A DNA stretch of 64,000 nt, taken from Allolobophora icterica (lineage: Eukaryota; Annelida; Clitellata; Crassiclitellata; Lumbricidae). Below, piece by piece: positions 34,478-44,699 of the stretch. The position numbers were made by a program, and so were the translations under genes. The notes beneath the pieces are model-generated. The model made no database searches, was not told the DNA's origin, and saw only the letters and a program-made list of their open reading frames with translations. Numbering within the stretch: the stretch's first letter is position 1; every line of letters starts with the position of its first letter. The stretch is from assembly GCA_963556255.1 (NCBI GenBank), contig OY744615.1:18931577-18995576 (forward strand). Reading direction: 5' to 3'.

Positions 34478-36700
34478 GGAGGCATGTACATTTGCGAAAA
34501 GACGGCCTTACTTCCGTGGTGTGGCAGGGATCATTTTATTCTCGTTTATTCGAAGAAAACAGCATATTAATTTCTTTAACAGATTTGTACAAACAGCCAT
34601 AATACAGCAGGTGGATTCCCTGCTTGCAGTATCTCTAAAAACTCTGATTTCATTTTTGCAGAATTTTAAATTCAGATCATTTGGAAGAGAACTTGCTAAC
34701 TAGTTTAAGATTTTTGATCAATGTGTTTCATGACTCGTTCAATTGCACTTTTAAATCTTCTATTAGTTCTTGTTTGGGACTATGTTTTTACAATTCTGTA
34801 AACGTAACCTGTGTTGCTGACAAATACTGTAAATGTCTGTAATATTACTTTCATTCGAATGCAGTGAGTTTCTGGCAGCTGTTAACTGAATCGTGAAACT
34901 AGCAACAGAAACTCTTGCCTTTTTACACAGCAATTGGTGTGCAATGTTAACAGTTAACAGTTGTTTGTTTAGTGTATTCATTTGCTGTTTAACACTTTAA
35001 CAAAGAGTGTGTACTCAAAGGGACTGGGAAACCAATGCAGCTTGTCGTTAAAACATTGAGGTTTGACATGGAAATTAGATCAACATTGTCACAATAGTTC
35101 CTAGTCTCTTAAAAGCTACATTAATGTACCTAGAATGCTTACCAGCATACACTTGTCTAGTGTCAAAGCACATTGTTTGTGGCCTATTGCACAACAGTTT
35201 TGTCTAATTACCATATGGGGCTACATCTCTCATTGTCTGTCATCACAATACTGAGGTAGATATGCAGTACTACTAGACATTTGTTTCAGTATTCTAGCTA
35301 TGTTGGTGTCTGCTCTTTCCAGGCATTACTTTGAAGAGTGTAGGAATGTGTGGAACTAAATTATCTGACCAAGGCAGAATGGGAACAATTCTGTCTTTTC
35401 CCATAAATTTTAGGCAAGTTTGTGCCGTCAAACTTACTGATTAAACTGACCTTAGTTGATGCTTTAAGATAGCTGTTAAGTTCTGTGATTGAATTCCAAA
35501 CTGGACAGAAGTAACGTTTAAATTCTGTCTTTTATTCTGGATGCACTTGGAGGTTAATTACCATTAGCAGTTCTGCTGGAAATAAATGTTGATTGCTAGT
35601 AATACAAAGATGTTGTTAAGGTGGTTCAGAAAGTTACATAACTTTAGACTTCTAGACTTTTGCTAGCCTCTGAAGAGAGGGATGAAAGAAATCTGTCTCT
35701 TGTGCATTGTATGACATAATATTTTTTCTATTAATTTAGGATAACTGTGTCCTTTCATTGTGGTGCTAAACTTCTGAGTATGTTGAATTGGCTTGTAACA
35801 TTTTCCCTACTTGTCTGCCCTGACTCTTGTGCATTGTTCAAAGAAATTGTAGTTCATCATTTCAGTCAGTCAATCTTTATTCATAATGTTAACAGAAGTG
35901 ACATTAAAACTGACACTTTGTTATCATGGCTTGTAGAACATAAGAAGCCATGGCATAACATCGAATTTTGGTGTGCACTGGGCCCACCTCTGACGAAATC
36001 TGATTGTGAGCTGACCAGTTTTTGGAGATTGTTGTCTGAGATTTCCTGTGCGGGCTTCTTGGGCCCATGGTTACATGACCGAGTACAGGTTTTACTGTAC
36101 AATGTTGTAATCATGCTTCTGTATCAACAGACACATCCCTCCAAACCCATTAAGATGCCTCTGAGAATGATTTCATAAAGGATATGTAGTTACTGTATTA
36201 TGAATGTCCGTACATGTTATTTGTACATCGAAGTTGTAAAATGGCTGAAACAGGTGTGTGGGCTTGTCGACATACAGTGTGCAAGTATTTTATTAACAAG
36301 GCAACACTTGTGTTTGCATGATAGTTGCAGTAAGACAGGAGCTTGACAGTTTATCTATGAACATTCTTGCCACTCTATTATTTTATGTGTTGGTAACTTG
36401 GTACCATACATTTATAAATGTATGATGTAGTTTGTGTGAATTTGTGTGATTTTTCCTCTGTGTATTTATTAGTCCTGTTTATCAGTTATCTTCTGTCCCA
36501 CCATTTTCTATCCAGTTGTGTTCTTGGTGTTATGCCTCTTGCGTAAAAACCTGATTCATGGACAGGCATACATTTCACGTGACCAAACTTGACCAACTAC
36601 CGTAAAATGAATGCAATCAACTTAAACCTCCAATATGAAGCAAACCATCACAGATCATTAGTAATTACATAAAGGTAGTACATGTAGGCCTACTTGGCTG
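34478..36700. other. no further gene seen; probable 3' UTR then flank of the Lys-rich gene
   Basis: Directly downstream of the stop codon, AT-rich and without supported coding sequence. Possible polyadenylation hexamers occur (for example AATAAA near 35580). A tail-like CAGTCAGTCAATC near 35864 hints at a LINE end. Confidence 0.4.
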
Positions 36701-36739
36701 TGTAAAGGGTGCTGCAAACAGTATACGCTGAACAGTATA

Positions 36740-36990
36740 ACCCTGAGTTCTTCAGTTTTACTGTAAATCGGAGTTCTTCAATTTACTGTAAATCATAATT
36801 GTAAATATCTAAAGCGCTACTGTAAAGCTTTACCAGCTTATTCACGTGCTGCATCGTTTCAGAGGGATTGTCCAGAGTGATATCTAACGGAGGCCCGAGT
36901 CCAGTTGCTAGAGCGAGGAGGCAGAGCAGCTGCTAAGGTGGTTTTTGTTTAGGAACAGAAAGCTTTGAAGGCAGAAGATCGGATGGTTTA
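36740..36990 (-). pseudogene. LINE family A 3' end, minus strand
   Basis: Matches the minus-strand copy at 59416-59815 (CTAAAGCGCTACT, CCAGCTTATTCA, GCAGCTGCTAAGG). Only the untranslated end and last codons remain. Confidence 0.55.
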
Positions 36991-37294
36991 GGTTTCTCTG
37001 ACATTTTTCGTCCTCTAAGTTGCGGGCCCTGTGCAACCGCACGGTTCGCCACCTGTAAGGTCAGCACTGACTTGTACTTGCAAGTTGTAATAAAAGAACT
37101 GTTCTCCGTCTGACCAGTTGCTCTTTAAGCCTCCTGCTGTACTTACTCAAGGAGCCGGGACTCGGTGAACTACTGCGATTCGGGGCTGGGTTGGCACATT
37201 CTGGTACAGACTGAACCCTCGGCACCCAAAGGCCTGGGACTACACGAAGGAAATCACACCCCAGCCAGTGCTGCGATAGTACCGCTACTGTAAG

Positions 37295-37420
37295 CACTTG
37301 CTTAAACTTGTCCAAAATATTGATGCGGGGGATTTCGTTATTCATTCTACACTTGTTGCATTGGGTGTACAGTCCGTCTCAATTATTGGGGGGCACGTGC
37401 CCTCAGAGTTTACGCCTATG
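37295..37420. mobile_element. hAT-type MITE, third copy of the 19728 family
   Basis: Same body as 20300-20438 (ATTCTACACTTGTTGCATTG, GGGGGGCACGTGCC) ending TTTACGCCTATG. Target duplication not clear. Confidence 0.6.
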
Positions 37421-37500
37421 ACTAACCGTGTCATACCAAGCACGTTGTTCCCAGCAGTGACGGATCCAGGATTTCCTTTTAGAGACTGAACCGTTGGGGT

Positions 37501-37747
37501 CATGGGCGTCCGCATGAATTTTTCGAGGGCGGGGGGGAATGTTAGGTTGAGCAAAATGACGTTTTTGCATATTCATGAACATAGAACACGTGACAACTTT
37601 AAAAATAAATAATGGTCAAGGACTTACCTAAATAATTGTTTTTTAGCATTGGAAATCGTGTTGGGACTGTTGTAATAATCATGATCAAAAGACTTTTTTA
37701 AATAATTCAAAATCCAGGGACACAAATGACCCCGCCGTACGCCCATG
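37501..37747. mobile_element. hAT-type MITE, 247 bp
   Basis: Ends CATGGGCGTCCGC and CGTACGCCCATG; flanking 8-mers GTTGGGGT and GTTGGAGT differ at one base. Homologous to 63617-63903 through the AAAATGACGTTTTTGCAT core. Confidence 0.8.
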
Positions 37748-37948
37748 GTTGGAGTTCATCTGTTGCTAGCCTCGTCACCTGTCGCCGCTCCTCTTCGGTG
37801 CACGTAGTCTAAAAGCTCAGACCAAAGTGTGTACATACCCATATTATGCGACTGCAACTTACCAGAAACTCGCTAGGCCAGGCTGTCACTAGAACTCCCA
37901 AACATCAGAATATCACCCATCCTCATATCACTCCAGTGGCTACAAATC

Positions 37949-38192
37949 CTCTGACCGTTTGGACATCCTCGTTCCATGGCTCAATCTAGGTCTTTTGCTT
38001 CCATTGGCCCTGCTCTTTGGAATGAGCTTGCTCCGTTCGTTCGTTCTTCTATTCTCTCAGGTAACGTCTCTTCAATCTTCATCTTTTACCTTTCTTAAAA
38101 CTTGCTTTTTCTCTCGGGGTCTCTCGCACTGGCAGCGCTTCTGAATGGCCCGCCCGCTAGAAGCGCTTTATAAATATCCGAATACAATACAA
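37949..38192 (+). mobile_element. LINE family B 3' end, 5'-truncated insertion
   Basis: Begins in the SSDRLDLLVP region of ORF2 and ends ...FFSRGLSHWQRF, then GCGCTTTATAAATATCC and an ATACAATAC tail. The repeat ACAAATCC on both sides looks like its target duplication. Same family as 59868-60672 and 62095-63500. Confidence 0.75.
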
Positions 38193-38409
38193 ATCCCAGC
38201 GCGAATTCACTTCAAAGTCCGATCACTAACCTACAACTCCCTACAATATTCCTTGCCGAAGTAGATCCGTGAACTCTCCACCATTCAGCTAATCCATTTC
38301 ACCCGAGCATCCTATTTCAGCCTTTCTTGACCCTCTGTCACTACTCATCTGAAGTTCTCCAACGGAGCCTATATTCATTATCCAACACTGCATCACAACT
38401 CTGGAATGA

Positions 38410-39922
38410 GAGTCATTTTTCGGTATTTGGCTAAATTGGAAATACGGCTGTCCCGGTCATTTCTCAGAAAACAATACCTAATCTGATCATGCTAAGTGAT
38501 TAGATTAAAACGTTATTGATCAGTCAACAATTTAAGACCTTTGAAAGTAATTCAGAGCAATAAAATAATTTATTAAAATTTAATTTGAATTTATAATGTT
38601 CCACTCCGTTACCATCCCTTGGCTATAGTACATATTGATTCGTCAACAATTTCAAAATGATTTGCATTAAACCAAAAAATGTGTATGTTTCTTTTATAAT
38701 AAACATAATTGTATATTTCTAAAAACAACTTTGTGAACGGGATCTTCAGTATAATTTTTTTAAATATATTTTAACTTGTCCCCGGAAAATTATATCCGCT
38801 CCGTTAACATGTAAAAATGATCTCGTATCTCACAACCCTTTCAGTTCTTTGGTCTCGCAACTTATATTAACACATCTCATCTGTGAAGATCTATGTAAGT
38901 AAGTATGTCTTAATACAGGATCTGAATGCTAAGACAAATTTCTTACAAATTTTCATTTATTACGTACCTGATGTGTTTTTTAATATACATCCACTCCGTT
39001 ACTGCATTTTTGCAATGATTATGAATAAATTTAATAAAATAATATTTTTAATATAACATTTATAAGCTATATAATGAGTGTACCGACGATTAATGTGGAC
39101 GCATGAGAGATAATATGATATTAACCGTGCTGATACACAATTTGTCCACTCCGCTAACTGTCCACTCAGTTACCATAAATGTGACCCTTGAGGTACTAAA
39201 ATTTATTCCACTGTCAGGATACGTCGTCTACTTAAATTATCATTTCTAATACAACTTATATAACAATATATGACATTTTTAATAAATTTTTGTTTCGGCA
39301 GACTGTTTTTTTTAAAGTTCACTTTTCACATTCTGTGCTCAATTCTCGACAGATAGTAACGGAGCGGAACTTTTTATGGTAATTTTTTTATGTAATTTTG
39401 ATGCTATGACCAGATTTTTAAGACAACATCATAAATATTTTAATGTTTTTTTGTTCATTTGATCACTGGTAATGATTGGCTCAAGTGATTTTTATTTTGT
39501 TATTTGGCCAAAAAAATACAATCAACTTTACATTGATTAATTCCCTATTTTTCTTTCGGTAACGGAGTGGAATTTCTTAACAAAATTTAAAATGTGATGG
39601 AATTGAATAATCATTTGTATTATAATTTCTTTTATATTTATTTTATAAACATTAATACTAAAAACATATTGGCATGTCAAACTACGCAGTAGGAAGCTGT
39701 CTACTATATATAAATAGCTCATAATCTCTCATATGTGTTTTGGTAAACATTTTCGTAGGGCTATTTTCTTTCTGCTAAAAACTTCATAATTTTACATATT
39801 AGTGCAAAACCAAATAGGCCTATATATTAAAGATTTGCTCCAAACAAAAATCAATGTAATTTGCAAAAAAAATTTTGTGCTCCTTCAAATAGTGAATGTG
39901 ACATATTACCGAAAAATGACTC
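38410..39922. mobile_element. 1513-bp inverted-repeat DNA element of unassigned superfamily
   Basis: Perfect 16-bp terminal inverted repeats GAGTCATTTTTCGGTA / TACCGAAAAATGACTC, apparently with a 4-bp duplication ATGA (38406-38409 and 39923-39926). Removing it restores the LINE A sequence. It is very AT-rich with no convincing frame. The 12-bp motif CCACTCCGTTAC recurs at 38601, 38796, 38991, 39146 and 39162 forward, and at 39356 and 39559 in reverse. Families with 4-bp target duplications include Sola and Chapaev; none is proven here. Confidence 0.75.
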
Positions 39923-40515
39923 ATGATCTCCCGAATTCCGCAATTTTTTGTTCCTCCATCATCCGCATCAGGCTCCTTATCTATCATCCCAGGCTTTCCA
40001 CTGAAAACTAGTCTCACCTCTTCAAGAATGTATACTATACCTTGACTCCTCCGATCTTCCGCCTTCCAACTGCTATGCCTCCTCTCTTGACCTGGACCCC
40101 AGAAAACCGGACTCAGACCTCAGTAGATAGAAAGATCGGCAGCTAACGCATTTGACCAGTCCTAGGTTCAAAACCCCTACCTAGAAGGTTCAAACTCGCC
40201 TACTAACCTTTGCTATAGGTTAGAGAATCTCCGCCATGCACAAACCTAGAGACACGGGTCATAATACCCACTAGCCCCTCATAGGGCGACACCACAGTAG
40301 TTGGAACTAAATACGCTGTAAACGGGCAAAAAAAAACTAGCCATATGTGGTTGTTTCGCCTTTGACCAGTCCTGGGTTCAAACGACCATCGTATGAGTCA
40401 TCGAAACTTAGGCTGTGAGACTTCTCCACCGTATAAATTCATAAATACAGTCTTTTCATTCGTTTTCATACTGGCCTTAGCGGGAGTCATTTTAATGGAA
40501 GAATGTCTTGTTTCA

Positions 40516-41445
40516 TTATAATCGCAACATTAAGTTTTTATACTGTTCTTTGTCTATCACTCTCTGTCGCAATAGTTCATCGCATATACCGACGATCTCG
40601 TTTCTCACTCCCGTATTACCTGCGTCGTAGCTAGCGAAACGCAGACTCAACATTTCTACTAAAGCATTCGGATCTTGTGGAATTACGACGACTCCTTTAC
40701 CCGTCTTCGACGTCTGTTTTCCAGACCATATCGGTTTAATGATGTTTCTGTACTTTTCGCTTCTAGACGATTTTGGTTTATTCGGATTGTCGGGTTGCCT
40801 CATAGCATTCGTCGCGTCTAGAATCTCGGCGTAATCGGACAGATCGTTGTCGTCGTAAATCGAATCGTTCGGTTTAGCCATCGTCACTAGCTCCCAAAGT
40901 CCTGGAGTACCGGTGTAAGTCTTCTCTCCGACCGTTATATCGTCGTTCTGGACCGATACGCGTGTGTCTCCGATATAAAATTTCCCGTCTTTAGAATTTA
41001 GACCGAACGTCGTATCGGTAGACTTGTCTTTAGCGGTGTATTGACTCAGGTATTTCGTTGCCAGGTCTCCTAATTCTAACCTTCTAACGTCTTCTATGGG
41101 ATCCTCGTAAGCCTCTAGCGTGGGATACTGTATGGCTTTTAACGACGACGATATCGACGCGGGAAGCGCTTTTAGAGCGTTAGACGTAGCTGCTGAGTTT
41201 TCCTTAATAGTTGATAACAAAGCGTTTTGTTCTTTCGATATCGCCGATTGCGAGTCGACGATTGGCTTGTACAACTTTAGTAAATCTCGCTGCAGTCCTA
41301 TATCGCTTAGTTTCTCGGATAGATAGTTCTGTTGAATTCTTTTCTTCGTCTTGAGAAACTCTTCAACGATCAAATCACGTTTTGCTGGATCGGTTATGTT
41401 TAGAAACGACATTATTTTATATAGGCGGTATAATGTTTTTAACAT
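40516..41445 (-). CDS. virus-like protein of a Polinton-type element, GTPGLWEL-containing, 298-309 aa
   Basis: Open frame of 309 codons; the Met at 41412 (MSFLNITDP) is the more natural start and gives 298 aa. The N-terminal 110 residues are helical and coiled-coil-like. Then a compact domain has KFYIGDTRVSV and YTGTPGLWELVT. The C-terminal third has KYRNIIKPIWSG, GVVVIPQDPNALVE and NTGVRNEIVGICDELLRQ. I recall similar GTPGLWEL/KPIW proteins (DUF8207-type) repeated in invertebrate genomes near Maverick-like elements; function unknown, perhaps virion-related. The last about 110 codons lie in the left arm and are duplicated in the right arm. Codon use is GC-richer than the AT-rich surroundings. 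The frame is intact, suggesting recent arrival or constraint. Confidence 0.7.
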   Translation of the reverse strand: MLKTLYRLYKIMSFLNITDPAKRDLIVEEFLKTKKRIQQNYLSEKLSDIGLQRDLLKLYKPIVDSQSAISKEQNALLSTIKENSAATSNALKALPASISSSLKAIQYPTLEAYEDPIEDVRRLELGDLATKYLSQYTAKDKSTDTTFGLNSKDGKFYIGDTRVSVQNDDITVGEKTYTGTPGLWELVTMAKPNDSIYDDNDLSDYAEILDATNAMRQPDNPNKPKSSRSEKYRNIIKPIWSGKQTSKTGKGVVVIPQDPNALVEMLSLRFASYDAGNTGVRNEIVGICDELLRQRVIDKEQYKNLMLRL

Positions 41446-41567
41446 ACTTTGAAACGTAAGTATGTTAAAACGTAAAAAAAGAACGTAATTTTCCCACGTT
41501 TACGTTCTACATTCTACGTTTTACGTTTACGTTTTACGTTTTATGTTCTACGTTTATGTTTTACGAT
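41443..41567. promoter_or_regulatory. TACGTTT repeat cluster upstream of the element's gene
   Basis: Between the gene start and the right arm, ACGTTT/TACGTT-type units recur about ten times, some with TTCTACGTTT. The position fits a promoter or an origin-like repeat of the element. Function is inference. Confidence 0.35.
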
Positions 41568-41570
41568 CGA

Positions 41571-41907
41571 CGACAACGATCTGTCCGATTACGCCGAGAT
41601 TCTAGACGCGACGAATGCTATGAGGCAACCCGACAATCCGAATAAACCAAAATCGTCTAGAAGCGAAAAGTACAGAAACATCATTAAACCGATATGGTCT
41701 GGAAAACAGACGTCGAAGACGGGTAAAGGAGTCGTCGTAATTCCACAAGATCCGAATGCTTTAGTAGAAATGTTGAGTCTGCGTTTCGCTAGCTACGACG
41801 CAGGTAATACGGGAGTGAGAAACGAGATCGTCGGTATATGCGATGAACTATTGCGACAGAGAGTGATAGACAAAGAACAGTATAAAAACTTAATGTTGCG
41901 ATTATAA
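41571..41907 (+). pseudogene. duplicated C-terminal part of the virus-like gene
   Basis: Right-arm copy of the last about 110 codons, opposite in direction to the full gene, beginning DDNDLSDYAEILDAT and ending NLMLRL. The 95 residues from the internal Met at 41620 are identical to the full gene. It lacks the N-terminal two thirds and a natural start. Confidence 0.8.
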
Positions 41908-42420
41908 TGAAACAAGACATTCTTCCATTAAAATGACTCCCGCTAAGGCCAGTATGAAAACGAATGAAAAGACTGTATTTATGAATTTATACGGTGGAGA
42001 AGTCTCACAGCCTAAGTTTCGATGACTCATACGATGGTCGTTTGAACCCAGGACTGGTCAAAGGCGAAACAACCACATATGGCTAGTTTTTTTTGCCCGT
42101 TTACAGCGTATTTAGTTTCAACGAATGTGGTGTCGCCCTATGAGGGGCTTGTGGGGCATTATGATCCGTGTCTCTAGGTTTGTGCATGGCGGAGATTCTC
42201 TAACCTATAGCAAAGGTTAGTAGGCGAGTTTGAACCTACTAGGTAGGGTTTTGAACCTAGGACTGGTTAAATGCGTCAGCTGCCGATCTTTCTATCTACT
42301 GACCTCCTCTGATTACCATCTAGAAGACCCCTCTGACTTGATGCAGCGCTCGTATTAAGCTGGTGCCCTGTGATTGGCTCGAGTGGCGCGTTATAAGTTG
42401 GGATATTACGATTAGTATTA

Positions 42421-43205
<785 letters not shown>

Positions 43206-43250
43206 TACCATGGCAAGCATATAATATATTAATAATACATTATATATATT

Positions 43251-43406
43251 CGCCTTGGTATATATATTATATATACCAAGGCGAACCTATATAATGTATA
43301 GGTTTGCCTTGGTCATATATAAGGTGGATTATCCATTAGGTCGCCTTCAGTTTCTTTTTAGATAGGTGTATAACTGTATACACACCTATCTAAAGAGAAA
43401 CTGAAG
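43251..43406. repeat. two neighbouring hairpins
   Basis: First: CGCCTTGGTATATA / TATATACCAAGGCG at 43251-43283, echoed by GTTTGCCTTGGTCATATA. Second: 43345-43406, arms of about 28 bp from CTTCAGTTTCT to AGAAACTGAAG around ACTG, with few mismatches. Confidence 0.75.
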
Positions 43407-43409
43407 GGA

Positions 43410-44460
43410 CGACGACCTTTGCCAAATTCATCTACAACATTATTCATGAATTCTTTTTTCTTCTTGCTAATTTTCTATCTGTGTACACTCATCATACACA
43501 ATCCGGAAAGTCTGTCGTCTGTCATAGTAGATCGTAGCCAGGTTTTCACACGACGCAGAGTGCTGCACGATCTTTCGACTGCACTTGTAGTGGTTGGCAG
43601 AGTTAGGAGAATAAGAATAGCTTAATGGCTAGAAGGGTAGAAATCAGTATGAGCAAGCAAGTCGATGAAGTCTGCGTCTTTCAACCCTCTTTGCAATGGT
43701 GAAGCAGACCAGACATCATACCAAGCCGATGCCTCTATATGCCTACTGACACAAACTTGGATCTTTGTCAATATTTATTTGTATGTGAGTCTAGCCTACC
43801 TGTCTGACAAAGGCCTTCCACGATTAAGCTGCGAAGGTGTCCAACGACTAGTGATGAGCACAGTTAAGCGACGAACGAAAGTTTCGAACTACGGTCACAA
43901 ATGTAGGCCTACAGTGAGTGTAGTGAATGTCTGGCGACGAGCGCAGTGAAGGTTATAATAAATCGGTTAAAATATCCTGCCACGAGCGAGTAATAATGTC
44001 AGAAAGAACACGTCGCACAGACACTTCGTGAGAAATGTACCTCTGAGCACTTGGATGCGACTTTGAAAATATTTCATGTACACTGATTTGCAGACTGTAT
44101 GGTATATTTAATGCATCTGCAAAGGTCGCATCCTACAGGACTCCATTTGAATGCCAGCAGCTGCTAAATTTGTGCACTGCCGGTCACTTGAGAGGTCAAC
44201 AGCGACCTCAGCCGTAGACTCCGATATTCTCCACGCCTCAGCGCATCAGATCTAAGACAAAGGAGCCCTGTAAGGCTGTAAACGATAGCTAATACACACT
44301 TACACAGAGCCACAACATCTGGCATCTATACCACAACATGCTGACCATCCAGCTAGGTCATGACCTGGGAAATCTGGAGTCTAACACTTCCTCTGGATCT
44401 ACAGAGGCGGAGTCGCGCGTTTGTTGCGATCTCAAGATGAACTAAACACTCTTTCTCCTC
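43410..44460. other. no gene seen
   Basis: Unassigned sequence; scattered short frames without family resemblance. Confidence 0.4.
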
Positions 44461-44536
44461 CCACTCTGAAAGCCCACACACACACACTAAATATTGTATT
44501 TACGTATATATATACACACTAAATGTTGTATTTACG

Positions 44537-44567
<31 letters not shown>

Positions 44568-44651
44568 CACACACATATATATGTACATATATACATACAT
44601 ACATACATACATACATGCATTCATACATACATACATACATACATACATACA

Positions 44652-44684
<33 letters not shown>
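44537..44684. repeat. (TA)n and (ATAC)n microsatellites
   Basis: A TA run at 44537-44562 and an ATAC array at about 44592-44684. The preceding about 40-bp segment CACTAAATNTTGTATTTACG occurs twice (44487 and 44517). Confidence 0.9.
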
Positions 44685-44699
44685 TTATACCACAGCTGT

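Larger units (their letters stand above)
40122..42300. mobile_element. Polinton/Maverick-like foldback element, 2179 bp
   Basis: Flanked by a perfect 6-bp duplication GACCTC (40116-40121 and 42301-42306) and starting AGTAGATAGAAAG at both inverted ends. The arms are very long: 40122-40855 and 41568-42300, about 733 bp, differing by only scattered bases in the outer non-coding part. The central 712 bp is single-copy. Known: Polintons have 6-bp target duplications and long terminal inverted repeats beginning AG. No polymerase, integrase, protease or capsid gene is left, so this is a deletion derivative or a non-autonomous relative. It carries one gene (40516-41412/41445). Confidence 0.75.
37868..42420 (+). 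pseudogene. LINE family A copy broken by three insertions
   Basis: LINE A pieces at 37868-37948, 38193-38409, 39923-40121 and 42301-42420 are collinear with 3790-4497 and together make one 3' fragment. The gaps hold a LINE B end, a 1.5-kb inverted-repeat element and a 2.2-kb foldback element. Each break re-joins cleanly when the insertion and one target copy are removed. Confidence 0.8.

Noticed and set aside
35747..36178. 143-codon plus-strand frame downstream of the Lys-rich gene
   Set aside because: No domain resemblance, and an LINE-tail-like CAGTCAGTCAATC lies inside it; most likely chance or repeat-derived.
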